Positions 42,910 through 53,565 of a DNA stretch of 64,000 bases are shown here, piece after piece (the first letter of the stretch is position 1; each line of letters opens with the position of its first letter). Under the pieces are notes generated by a model. That model searched no databases. It was not told the origin of the DNA and was given only the letters and a program-made list of their open reading frames with translations. The stretch spans positions 1 through 64,000 of the forward strand of contig CAYXVG010000042.1 in NCBI GenBank assembly GCA_964468205.1, in the 5' to 3' direction. This DNA comes from CAWELS01 sp964468205. Its GTDB lineage: Bacteria > Acidobacteriota > Terriglobia > Bryobacterales > Bryobacteraceae. Made by a program: the position numbers and the translations under genes.

Positions 42910-43595
42910 GGTACAGCGGGCTGCAGCGCCTGCTGCCGGGACCCGTGCATCGCTATGTACTCGACTTTGAGGCGCGGATCGAGACAGCGGTCAATGAATT
43001 CGCCCGTGCGCTGCCCGAAGGGGCCCGTGTACTGGATGCCGGCGCGGGTGAAAGCCGCCACGCCGCGGCCTTCGCCGGCCGGCGCTACCTGGCTGTTGAC
43101 CTCGCGGTCGGCGATCCCGGGTGGGACTATAGCCGGTTGGACTGCCTCGGCGACCTGACGCGCCTTCCCTTCCGCGATGGCGCATTCGCGGCATGCCTCA
43201 ATGTGGTGACCCTGGAACACGTACCGGAGCCTGCGTCTGTAGTGGCGGAGCTGGCCCGGGTGCTCGCGCCGGGCGGGGAGCTGTTGCTGATCGCCCCCCA
43301 TTCCTGGGAAGTACACCAAGCTCCGCACGACTTCTACCGCTTTACCCGGCACGGCCTGCGGTACCTGCTCGAGCGGGCCGGCTGCGGCGAGATCCGGATT
43401 CGCCCCATGGGCGGCTACTTCCGGCTCCTCTCGCGACGCCTGCTGAACGGACTACAATTCTTCCCGCCGTGGCTGCTGCCTTTGGCCGCCTTGCTGGCCG
43501 GTCCACCCGCTCTGCTGCTGCCTCTGCTCGACGGACTTGACCGGGAAAAAGACTTCACCTTGGGTTACATATGCACCGCGCAAAAGCCATTCTGA
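42906..43595 (+). CDS. class I SAM methyltransferase
   Basis: Protein of 229 residues with motif I RVLDAGAGESRHAAAF (about residue 41) and a post-I acidic residue in YLAVDL. Motif IV is in LNVVTLEHVPEP, followed by GGELLLIAPHSWEVH. The C-terminal segment is hydrophobic (LPLAALLAGPPALLLPLL), hinting at membrane association. ATG overlaps the previous stop as ATGA. Substrate unknown; probably acts on the same glycan or lipid as the preceding genes. Confidence 0.85.
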   Translation: MRYSGLQRLLPGPVHRYVLDFEARIETAVNEFARALPEGARVLDAGAGESRHAAAFAGRRYLAVDLAVGDPGWDYSRLDCLGDLTRLPFRDGAFAACLNVVTLEHVPEPASVVAELARVLAPGGELLLIAPHSWEVHQAPHDFYRFTRHGLRYLLERAGCGEIRIRPMGGYFRLLSRRLLNGLQFFPPWLLPLAALLAGPPALLLPLLDGLDREKDFTLGYICTAQKPF

Positions 43596-44446
43596 TCGTC
43601 CTGTCCGCCGCTCTGGCGCTCGCGGGGGCCGAGTTCTCGGGCGAGTCGGCGCTCAACTACACCCGGAAGGTAGTGGAACTCGGCCCGCGAAGTCCGGGAA
43701 CGAAGGCCCACGCGGCCATGCAGCAACTGATCCTCAAGGAACTGAGGCAACGCGAATGCACGGTGATCGAGAACCGCTTCACCGCCGATACCCCCAAGGG
43801 GCCGATTCCGATGTTGAACATCATCGCGAAATTCACCGGGACCTCGGGCGAAGTGGCCGTCGTTTCCGGCCACTATGACACCAAGTACCTGCCGAACATT
43901 CGCTTCGTGGGAGCCAACGACGCCGGATCCTCCACGGGTTTCCTGCTCGAAATGGCCCGCGTGCTTTCCACGCGGGAGCTCACCGACGATGTTTACCTTG
44001 TCTTCTTCGACGGCGAGGAAGCGTACGAAACCTGGAGCAGCAGCGATGGCGTTTACGGCAGCCGCCACCTCGCCGAAAAGTGGTCGCGGGACGGAACTCT
44101 GCGGCGGATCGAGGCGCTGATCAACGTTGACATGATTGGGGACAAGGATCTCGGCATCTTGAACGAGTTCTATTCCTCCCGCTCGCTGATGGGGCTCGTC
44201 CACCAAGCCGCGGCAGAGCTAGGCTTTGAACGCTATTTCCTTCGCCAGCGCGGCGCGATTGAGGACGATCACGTGCCGTTCCTGCGGCTCGGTGTCACGG
44301 CCGTGAATCTAATCGACTTCGAATACGGCGAGGGCAACGAGTACTGGCACACCGAAGAAGACAAGATGGACAAGCTCAGCCCGCGGAGCTTCGAGGCGGT
44401 TGGCAGAGTCGTGTTGCGCGTGTTAGAAAAGCTCGAGAAGCGATAG
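43571..44446 (+). CDS. M28 glutaminyl-peptide cyclotransferase-like protein, secreted
   Basis: M28-family protein of 291 residues with a signal peptide (first 20 residues). It is closer to animal-type glutaminyl cyclases than to aminopeptidases: FFDGEEAYETWS then YGSRHLAEKW, followed by EDDHVPFLRLGV and YWHTEEDKMDKL, each matching conserved QC blocks with the catalytic Glu, zinc ligands and late His. These enzymes convert N-terminal glutamine to pyroglutamate; a peptidase role cannot be excluded. It overlaps the preceding methyltransferase by 25 bases. Why a QC-like gene sits in a glycan operon is unclear. Confidence 0.82.
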   Translation: MHRAKAILIVLSAALALAGAEFSGESALNYTRKVVELGPRSPGTKAHAAMQQLILKELRQRECTVIENRFTADTPKGPIPMLNIIAKFTGTSGEVAVVSGHYDTKYLPNIRFVGANDAGSSTGFLLEMARVLSTRELTDDVYLVFFDGEEAYETWSSSDGVYGSRHLAEKWSRDGTLRRIEALINVDMIGDKDLGILNEFYSSRSLMGLVHQAAAELGFERYFLRQRGAIEDDHVPFLRLGVTAVNLIDFEYGEGNEYWHTEEDKMDKLSPRSFEAVGRVVLRVLEKLEKR

Positions 44447-44502
44447 CTGGCGGGAGTATGAATCCCCAAGGCCCGGCTGGGGATGTGACGGAGATTCCAT
44501 AC

Positions 44503-45984
44503 CTATATTCGCACCTGGTTCGTCATTGTCAGCCGCGTGACTTTCCACGCACCGTCAACGGGTTGCACGGTCAGTTCCGCCTCGTAGAGGTTCCGCCGAG
44601 TATGAACGTGGCCCCAGTGTGCGACCGAGCCGGAGACTGTCCAGCGGCAGACGGCGCGAAATCCCAGACCTTCGGGTGAAGTTTCCGCCTCATCGAGAGC
44701 GACCTCCTGAACGAGAATGCGTGCGCCCCCGGTGCGTTCGACCTCGAGGGCGCGGCGGACATCGAGGTAGGTCTCGGTGAGGACATCGCCCGCGATGCTG
44801 TGCGCCAACGTGTCATAGATGGACTCCTCGTCAGGATAGTCAAAGGCCCGGTAGATGTTGTGGAGGAGGTTTTCGAGGAGATCTGCCGCTTCGCGGTCCT
44901 CAACCTTGTCGTTGCCCGCACCTGCCGCGGCCAGAAGAACCACGAGCGCAAAAGCCGCCAGGAGCGCCAGCCGGGGGACCCCCCGGCGCGCCCGGAGCCG
45001 AAGGGCCATCCACGCGCCGAGGAAGAACAGTGCTGCGAGCAGCAAGGCTCCAGCAGCCCTGGGCAGCTTCAGCGGCGCGGATGGCGGGGGCGGGACGTAG
45101 CGCAGTTCCGAGCGTTTGATTGCGGCCGACATCTCCCACTTCAGGTCGTTCTCCTCGGGAGTCAAAGCGCGGGGCTGGAACATTGCGTCCTCGGTGACAG
45201 CGCCCGAGATGCGGGGGGAGGTGGGTGGAAAGTAGTCCCAGGCGAGCTCGACGGTCTCGGGGAAGTCGTCCCGTCTGAGAAGGTAGACGGCGCCGAGGGT
45301 CGAGGCGCGCACCTGGTCCGGCGGCGGCGCGGAGACGGCCTGGGTGCCGCGGAGGCGCCGTTCGAGAAACTGACAGCTATCAAGCAGCGGATCCACGAGT
45401 TCGCCGTTTACTTTCAACCGCCATCGTCCTCTGAGCCGGCTCGCGACGTCGCGGGCGAGCGTCTCGCCATTGATCCGGCCTAGCTCAAAGTCGACCGGAC
45501 GCCCCACCACCTCTACTCGCACCTGGAAGCGGCCGACATGTAGAAACAAACCCATGGATGACTCATAGATGCGGCCCAAGGCGGGATTGTCGAAGCGCGA
45601 AGCCCAGGGGTCGCCCCAATTCAGGCGGAGCGTCTCCGGGGCGGCGAGGTAGTGCAGGTCGGACACCGCCAGCCCGCGATGGTAAACGACGAAGCCGATC
45701 GCTCGCGGGCCAGCACCCGGCGGCGGCCCGATCGTAATCCTTGCCGGACGCCATGCAAACTCGTAGCCGTTCGCGGGGTCCAGCCGTTGGCCATCCGCCC
45801 GGATCGCCAGCGGGGCCTCCGGCGGCTCGGTCTCCGGGTCCCATTCCAGCCTGAGGCCGCCGGTGTCAATGAAGATCTCGACCACGGACCGAGCTTCCGG
45901 GGCGCGATCCATGATCATCGAGCCGGAAAGGACGAGCGGCAAGAGGGCGAATAGGGAAACGGCCAGTAGTGGCTTCCAAAGCAT
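44503..45984 (-). CDS. unknown two-TM protein with large extracytoplasmic domain
   Basis: Protein of 493 residues. A signal-like segment (first 20 residues) precedes about 290 residues of beta-rich extracytoplasmic sequence. Two membrane helices follow (about 309-331 and 337-357), then a conserved-looking C-terminal region with LLHNIYRAFDYPDEESIYDT and an end of the form WKVTRLTMTNQVRI. Similar C-terminal regions occur in uncharacterised proteins of Planctomycetes and relatives, from memory; no function is known. It is divergent from the NfrB-like gene and its start overlaps that gene's longest open frame, so they share a tight promoter region. Confidence 0.6.
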   Translation of the reverse strand: MLWKPLLAVSLFALLPLVLSGSMIMDRAPEARSVVEIFIDTGGLRLEWDPETEPPEAPLAIRADGQRLDPANGYEFAWRPARITIGPPPGAGPRAIGFVVYHRGLAVSDLHYLAAPETLRLNWGDPWASRFDNPALGRIYESSMGLFLHVGRFQVRVEVVGRPVDFELGRINGETLARDVASRLRGRWRLKVNGELVDPLLDSCQFLERRLRGTQAVSAPPPDQVRASTLGAVYLLRRDDFPETVELAWDYFPPTSPRISGAVTEDAMFQPRALTPEENDLKWEMSAAIKRSELRYVPPPPSAPLKLPRAAGALLLAALFFLGAWMALRLRARRGVPRLALLAAFALVVLLAAAGAGNDKVEDREAADLLENLLHNIYRAFDYPDEESIYDTLAHSIAGDVLTETYLDVRRALEVERTGGARILVQEVALDEAETSPEGLGFRAVCRWTVSGSVAHWGHVHTRRNLYEAELTVQPVDGAWKVTRLTMTNQVRI

Positions 45985-46061
45985 CGTTCGAGAGCGGGTT
46001 CTTACTGCGATTCTCCCACAGATATTCTGCGATTATATTTCCGCCGGAGCCACTATCTAAA

Positions 46062-47843
46062 TTGGCAAACGCGTTTCAAACACTGGACCCCTTGGCGGCC
46101 ATGGCCTTGCTGCCCGTGGCGGTCTGGATCCTCGCCAGCGGCCTAGACGACCTGTTCGTGCTCATTGTGTACCTGTGGGACCGGCGCCGCGCGAGCAGCG
46201 AGCCCGTTCCCGAATTGGCTACCGAATCGCCGGAGAAGCGCATCGCCATCTTCGTCCCCTGCTGGCGAGAAGCCGCCGTCATCACCGACATGGTAGAGCA
46301 CAATCTCTCGGCAATTCGCTATGGAAGCTACGATATCTTCATCGGCGGGTACCCGAATGACGAAGGTACGCTGAACTCGGCTCGGGAGTTGGAGGCCCGT
46401 CACGAACGTGTGCACCTGTGCCTTTGCCCGCACGACGGCCCCACGTCCAAGGCCGACTGCCTGAACTGGATCTACCAGCAGATGCTGTTTCGCGAAGAGG
46501 AGCAGAAGAACAGGTTCGAGTTGGTGATCACCCACGACGCCGAGGACGTGATTCATCCCGATGAGCTGCGTTGGATGAATCTCTATGCCGAACGCTACGA
46601 CATGGTGCAGACACCGGTCCTGCCATTCCATACCCCCTGGCACGCTTGGACTCACGGCCTCTACTGCGATGACTTCTCAGAAGGCCATACAAAGGACCTT
46701 GCGGCCCGGCAGGCACTGGGTGGATTCATCCCGTCTTGCGGGGTCGGCACCGGATACACGCGCCGGGCGATCGAGGCGCTTGCCAGCGAATCGAATCGGG
46801 TCTTCGAGCCGGCCTGCCTTACCGAGGATTACGAAAACGGTCTTCGCATCCACTCCCGCGGAATGCGCCAGATCTTTGTGCCATTGACCCTCGTCGACGG
46901 AACGCCAATGGCGACCCGAGAGTACTTTCCGAGACGGTTCTGGGATGCCGTGAGGCAGCGGACGCGATGGGTGACCGGAATCTCGCTGCAGTCCTGGGAG
47001 CGCCACGGCTGGAGTTCGGATCCGCGCCAAGCGTACTGGATGTGGAGGGATCGAAAGGGACTGCTGGGCAATCCCATCGGACTGGCAGCGAATCTGCTCA
47101 CCCTGTACGGATTGCTGCGCCTTGGAGCGGGCGGATCCGGGGAATTTCTGGCGCAAGCTCTGAGCGCTCCGGGCATCGCACATTTGCTGGCGGCGAATCT
47201 GATCATCCTGCTAATCAACATGGCCGTGCGCGCGGCCTGCACCGCCGAGATCTACGGCGTTGCGTTTGCGCTTGGCGTGCCGTTTCGCGCAGTGTTCGGA
47301 AATGCTTTGAACACCGTGGCCACCTGCCGGGCGGTGCATCTCTTCCTGAGAGCCAAGCTGAGCGGACAGCCGCTGGGTTGGGTAAAGACGGAACACGCGT
47401 ACCCATCGCGGGTCGGGCTCCTCCCTCACAAACGGCCCATCGAGGAGATCCTCACGGGCTCCGGCTACGCCACGCCAGAACAGCTAATGGACGCCCGACC
47501 AACAAAACCTCCCGGCGAGGAGATCATCCTTCATCTCATCCGCAGGGGCGTTATCACGGAGGAGGAAGCGTACGAGGCGCTGAGCTTGCAACTGGGTATG
47601 ACGCTGGGCGAGATCGATCCGGAGCAGGTGCAAGAGTCCGTCGCGCGGTCGCTTCCGGAGCGGATCGTGCAAGAATGGCAGGCGCTACCGGTGAAGATCG
47701 AGTCAGGCAGCCTACATGTAGTGTGTCCGGCTGTGCCGCGCGAAAAGATGCAGGATGCCCTGCGGGAGTTTACATCGCTGGAGGTACGAGTACAACTGGT
47801 AACGCCAAGCAACTTCCGGAGATTGGCCGAGACCCTCCTATAG
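46062..47843 (+). CDS. NfrB-like processive glycosyltransferase with MshEN domain
   Basis: Protein of 593 residues. Membrane helices flank a GT2 core: FVPCWREAAVI, the DxD-type DAEDVIHPDEL, the acceptor EDYENGLRIHSRG and QRTRW (QxxRW motif). After the last helices (about residue 445) comes a C-terminal MshEN/T2SSE_N-like domain (PTKPPGEEIILHLIRRGVI; then EEEAYEALSLQLG), which binds c-di-GMP in relatives. This is the layout of NfrB, which makes an extracellular polymer with NfrA in E. coli. No NfrA is present. The start is uncertain: TTG 46062 is used because longer frames overlap the divergent gene; ATG 46101 is the alternative. Confidence 0.85.
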   Translation: MANAFQTLDPLAAMALLPVAVWILASGLDDLFVLIVYLWDRRRASSEPVPELATESPEKRIAIFVPCWREAAVITDMVEHNLSAIRYGSYDIFIGGYPNDEGTLNSARELEARHERVHLCLCPHDGPTSKADCLNWIYQQMLFREEEQKNRFELVITHDAEDVIHPDELRWMNLYAERYDMVQTPVLPFHTPWHAWTHGLYCDDFSEGHTKDLAARQALGGFIPSCGVGTGYTRRAIEALASESNRVFEPACLTEDYENGLRIHSRGMRQIFVPLTLVDGTPMATREYFPRRFWDAVRQRTRWVTGISLQSWERHGWSSDPRQAYWMWRDRKGLLGNPIGLAANLLTLYGLLRLGAGGSGEFLAQALSAPGIAHLLAANLIILLINMAVRAACTAEIYGVAFALGVPFRAVFGNALNTVATCRAVHLFLRAKLSGQPLGWVKTEHAYPSRVGLLPHKRPIEEILTGSGYATPEQLMDARPTKPPGEEIILHLIRRGVITEEEAYEALSLQLGMTLGEIDPEQVQESVARSLPERIVQEWQALPVKIESGSLHVVCPAVPREKMQDALREFTSLEVRVQLVTPSNFRRLAETLL

Positions 47844-47890
47844 GGGCGGAGACGTAGCTTTACCGTCGCGCCGAGATGGCCTACGGGACC

Positions 47891-49030
47891 TCAGAACGAG
47901 ATCTTTCCCAGTACCACCGGCCGGGATGCTCCGGTTGCTGACGGCAGGTTCGACGGGCGGCTGGCCCAACTCTCGTGGGCGAGCACGGCAAACGCAATTG
48001 CCTCTTTGGAATCCGGATCGAGACCGAATTCGGCGGACGTTCTGATCGCGATCTCCGGCAGAAGCCTGGACAGGTGGGCCATCAGGACAGGATTATGCAC
48101 GCCACCGCCGGAAACGATCAGCTCGTCCGCGGCCATTCTCGGGAGAACGAAGCGTTCGATGCCAGTGGCGATGGAGGCCGCCGTTAGAGCGGCTGCTGTG
48201 GCCATCAGATCTTCGGGCGGGAGTCTGGCGGCGCGGAGACGATCTACGTACTCCCGCCCGAACTGCTCGCGGCCGGCCGTTTTGGGCGGTGGCTGGCGGA
48301 AGTAAGGGCTCCGCAGCAATACCTTCAGCAGCGAATCATTAACCCGCCCCTTGCCGGCCATCCGCCCGCCGCGATCGTACCGCAGCTTTCCTTTGCTGTA
48401 AGCGGCAGCGAGGGCGTCGAGTACCATGTTGCCGGGGCCGGTGTCAAACGCCAGCACCTCGTCGGGCTTTGCGGCAGGCGGAATCGCCGTCACATTCGCA
48501 ATGCCCCCGATGTTAAGAGCGACGCGCCCCATTTGGCGGTGCCGGAACAACAGATAATCCACATAGGGAACAAGCGGCGCACCGCGGCCGCCGGCGGCGA
48601 TGTCGCGTGTGCGAAAATCCGAAACCACGGGTATGCCGGTGCGCTCGGCGATCACGGAGCCGTCGCCGATTTGCAGCGTGGTGGCCACCTTGCGGCCGAG
48701 AAAGCGGGCGCCAGCGCCGTCGTGGAAGATGGTCTGGCCGTGGCAGCCAATCAGGTTGACGGAGGAAAGCTTCACGCGGTGGCGTTTGCAGACTCTCCTG
48801 ACGGCCTCCCCGTAGAGTTCGCCCAGCAACGTGTGCAGCCGCGACAGTACGCCAACATGGACCTGAGCATTTGAGACGGCCAGAATCTGCTGCCGGACCG
48901 GGGCGCTGTACCGTACTGAATCCAGCGCGACTGGTGAAATCTTCTTCGTCCACCCGCGGCCGCTGACATCGACGATAGCAACGTCGATGCCGTCCACCGA
49001 AGTGCCGCTCATGATCCCGGCTACTCTCAT
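47891..49030 (-). CDS. anmK: anhydro-N-acetylmuramic acid kinase
   Basis: Kinase of 379 residues that phosphorylates 1,6-anhydro-MurNAc during peptidoglycan recycling. It starts with the family motif MRVAGIMSGTSVDGID. The ATPase-superfamily phosphate loop and the FDTGPGNMVLDALA signature follow, with the late NPVLMAHLSRLLPE segment. ATG overlaps the mutS stop (ATGA), so it is the third gene of a coupled gdh-mutS-anmK unit. No MurQ or AmpG gene is nearby. Confidence 0.94.
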   Translation of the reverse strand: MRVAGIMSGTSVDGIDVAIVDVSGRGWTKKISPVALDSVRYSAPVRQQILAVSNAQVHVGVLSRLHTLLGELYGEAVRRVCKRHRVKLSSVNLIGCHGQTIFHDGAGARFLGRKVATTLQIGDGSVIAERTGIPVVSDFRTRDIAAGGRGAPLVPYVDYLLFRHRQMGRVALNIGGIANVTAIPPAAKPDEVLAFDTGPGNMVLDALAAAYSKGKLRYDRGGRMAGKGRVNDSLLKVLLRSPYFRQPPPKTAGREQFGREYVDRLRAARLPPEDLMATAAALTAASIATGIERFVLPRMAADELIVSGGGVHNPVLMAHLSRLLPEIAIRTSAEFGLDPDSKEAIAFAVLAHESWASRPSNLPSATGASRPVVLGKISF

Positions 49031-51605
49031 TTCCGGCCCAATTCCTTCTGCAACTCGGCCAGAAGCTGCAGCGCTTCGATGGGCCGGAGGTTGTCCAGAT
49101 CCAACTCGCGTATGCGCCCGGCAATCTGATAGTTAACGGGTTCAAAGAGTTGGATCTGCATGGACTCGGGGCGCCTGATCGAGCGCGGCGCGAGTTCCTC
49201 AGCGGCTTCGTGCTCCGTCTTTTCGTGAAGGGTCAATATCTCGCGCGCCCGCTCGATCACGGACACGGGCAGTGCCGCGAGGCGGGCGACTTCGATGCCG
49301 TAACTGCGGTCGGCCGGGCCCAGTTCCACCTTGCGCAGGAAAATGATCTCGTCTCCGGCTTCTTTCACCGAGACGTGCAAGTTCCGGACCCCTTCGAGCT
49401 GTTCGGCGAGCTCGGTGAGTTCGTGGTAGTGCGTGGCGAACAGAGTGTTGGCACCGATGCGCTCGTGAATGTGTTCGACCACCGCCCAGGCGAGGGCAAG
49501 CCCGTCGTAGGTGGCGGTACCGCGTCCGATCTCGTCTAGAATGATGAGGCTGTCCTTGCTCGCAGTGTTGAGGATCACGGCGGTTTCGGTCATCTCGACC
49601 ATGAACGTTGACCGGCCTCGGGCCAGGTTGTCAGTGGCTCCGATACGGGTGAAGACGCGGTCCACCAGCGGCAGCGTCGCATCCTCGGCCGGCACGAAGG
49701 AGCCAAGCTGCGCCATTACCGTCAGCAGCGCCGCCTGCCGCAGATATGTCGACTTACCACCCATGTTCGGGCCGGTGATGATCGCCACGAATTCGGAGCC
49801 GGAGTCCAGGAAAAGGTCGTTCGGGATGAAGCGCTGGGCCTCGCGTTCGGCCAGTTTCTCGATGACGGGATGGCGGCCGCCGGCGACACGCAGTTCACCC
49901 GATGCGGAGAACTTCGGCCGCGAGTAGCGGTTCTCCGCCGCGACCTGTGCGAGAGCCGCGGTGGTGTCGAGCTCGGCTATCGCCAACGCGGATTCCCGGA
50001 TGCGCGCGGCTTGCGCGGCGGCCTGGGACCGCAGTTCGGTGAAGATTTCGCGCTCGATCGCCAGGATCTTTTCTTCCGCGTCGAGGATCTTGCTCTCGAG
50101 CTCTTTGAGCTCGGGGGTGATGAAGCGCTCGGCGTTTACCAGCGTCTGTTTTCGGTCGTAGTCCTCGGGCGCTAGGTGAAGGTTCGTCTTCGAGATCTCG
50201 ATAAAGTACCCGAAGACGTTATTGAATCTCACCTTCAGCGACTGGATACCGGTGCGCTCGCGCTCGCGCCGCTCAATCCGGGCGATGTAGGAGCGCGAAT
50301 TGCGCCGGAGGTCACGGAGTTCGTCGAGTTCGGCATGGAATCCGTCGCGGATGACGCCGCCGTCGGCCAGGTTGACCGGAGGTTCGTCCGCCAGGCCTTC
50401 AAGGATGCGGTCGCGCGCCTCGGGAACTTCGTCGAGCCGGTCCCGGATCTCGCGGAGCCGGGCGGAGGCGGACTCCTCGATCTGCATTCGCAACTCAGGA
50501 ATCTTGGCGAGGGAATGTCCAAGGGCGAGGAGATCGCGCGGGTTGGCGCGTCCGAGCGTAACCTTGGCGAGCAGGCGCTCGAGGTCCAGCACGCCGCTCA
50601 GAGTCTCCCGCAGCCCGGTGCGAAGGATCGTGTTCTTGAGCAACTCCTCGACGGCGTCCAACCGGGCCTCCACCTCGGCGCGATCGAACGCCGGCCGCAG
50701 CAGCCGCTGCCGGAGCAGCCGCCCGCCCATTCCCGTTTTGGTCTGATCGAGAACGTGGAGCAAGGTCACTTCCCTGCCCTCGCCGGCAAACAGGGGCTCC
50801 ACAAGTTCGAGGTTGCGCACGGTGACGGCGTCGAGGAGCATGGCGCCGCTCCGGTCAAAGAAACTGGGCCGGTCGAGATGGTCGAGCGCTGCGCGCTGCG
50901 TGTCCCGCAAGTAGTGGAGCGCGGCGCCGGCGGCCGAAATCGCGAGGTTCCGCTCGGTGAGTCCGCAGCCATCCAGGGAATGCAGATGGAAGTGGTCCCG
51001 GATCGTGCTCTCGGCATAGTCGAAGTCGAACACCCACTCCTCGATCTCAGTCCGGTGGCCCGGCAGCGGCCCCTCGAATGGAGGGGCCAGCACTTCGCGA
51101 ACGTCCAGGTTCTCAAGGGTCGCCGCCACCTCCGCGCCGTCGACCTCGGTGGCGCGGAACTCTCCGGTCGAGACGTCGACAAAAGCTATGCCGGCCTTAT
51201 TTCCTTCGCGGGCGACGGCGGCGAGGAAGTTGTTCTCGTGCGAGCGCAGAAGGTTTGATTCGGTGGTGGTGCCCGGGGTTACGATGCGGGTGACGGCCCG
51301 TTTCACCAGCTTTTTCGTTTTCTTCGGATCCTCCACCTGGTCGCAGATGGCGACCCGGTAGCCCTTCTGGATCAGCCGGGCCAGATAGCCCTCGGCCGCA
51401 TGGTGTGGCACGCCACACATCGGGATGCCTTCGCCCTTCTCCTTGTGACGAGCGGTGAGTGTGATTTCAAGTTCGCGCGCAGCGGTAACGGCGTCCTCGA
51501 AAAACAGCTCATAGAAATCACCCATCCGGAAAAAGAGCAACGTGTTGGGGACCTGCTGCTTGATCGAATGGTACTGCCGCATCAGCGGCGTGGAGTCCTG
51601 CGACA

Positions 51606-51606
<1 letters not shown>
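49027..51606 (-). CDS. mutS: DNA mismatch repair protein MutS
   Basis: Mismatch-recognition protein of 859 residues. Domain I starts MSQDSTPLMRQYHSIKQQVP with the mismatch-binding FFRMGDFYE (Phe-x-Glu type). The ATPase has Walker A ITGPNMGGKSTYLRQAA and Walker B SLIILDEIGRGTATYDG, then the C-terminal FATHYHELTELA. Full MutS1, unlike the truncated membrane form at 31073. The open frame extends upstream to 51801 in the gdh gene, but ATG 51606 is the proper start and overlaps the gdh stop by one base (TGATG). No mutL in the window. Confidence 0.97.
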
Positions 51607-52880
<1,274 letters not shown>

Positions 52881-53018
52881 TCGGTAGAACCTCTCCGGGT
52901 AACATTATGACACCCGCCGGAGGGATGACTCTGGCTGGGGGGCTGGGGGCGTATTGCCTAAGATGCAGGGTGCATGAGCGCGACGGCCGGTCTGTCCTTA
53001 GCCGGCACAGACACCAAG

Positions 53019-53480
53019 TCAAAGCAGCTTCTTCGAAACGAGCCACGCAATAGCCACGCCGGCGCCCATGGCGGGGATACCGAACAGAGGAGCAATCACG
53101 AATTCAAGTCCATGAGGAAACCCCAGGCTGCCGCCGCTGCGGAAATGGGCGGGCCAGTACGACAAGTGAGCCGGGACGTAGATGGCCAGGATCCCCGCCA
53201 GCCCGCCTATCAACAGGAAGAGGCCGCGGTGGGCGTCGCTCTTGCGCAGGTACAGGAACAACACTCCTGTGAGCAGCAGAAATGGAACCATCCCCAACAG
53301 CGTGATCCCACCCGCATTCATCTTTTCCCGGCTGAAGGCATCGGATATCTCCGCCACTACTTCTCCGGGCGCGTGGCCGGTGAAGACAAGCGCCGCCAGA
53401 AGAAGGAGCGTGGGCGTCAGCAGCCCGGTGAGCAGAGCCGCGAGAAGGATCGCTTTCGATGAAAGAACAGGTGCGGGCAT
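53019..53480 (-). CDS. four-helix membrane protein, hypothetical
   Basis: Protein of 153 residues with four clear hydrophobic helices: about 8-33 (KAILLAALLTGLLTPTLLLLA), 58-78, 82-104 (GLFLLIGGLAGILAIYVPAHL) and 122-147. The last two flank a short loop with HLSYWPAHF. No family recognised. Start ATG 53480 gives the first helix directly. It is divergent from the phosphatase lipoprotein. Confidence 0.6.
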   Translation of the reverse strand: MPAPVLSSKAILLAALLTGLLTPTLLLLAALVFTGHAPGEVVAEISDAFSREKMNAGGITLLGMVPFLLLTGVLFLYLRKSDAHRGLFLLIGGLAGILAIYVPAHLSYWPAHFRSGGSLGFPHGLEFVIAPLFGIPAMGAGVAIAWLVSKKLL

Positions 53481-53565
53481 AAATGGCTTCCCAGACGACG
53501 GATGAGAAATACGTTACCACGAAAGGGGGTGGACTTCGCCCGAGCGAAGGGTTACATTCGAGGAC

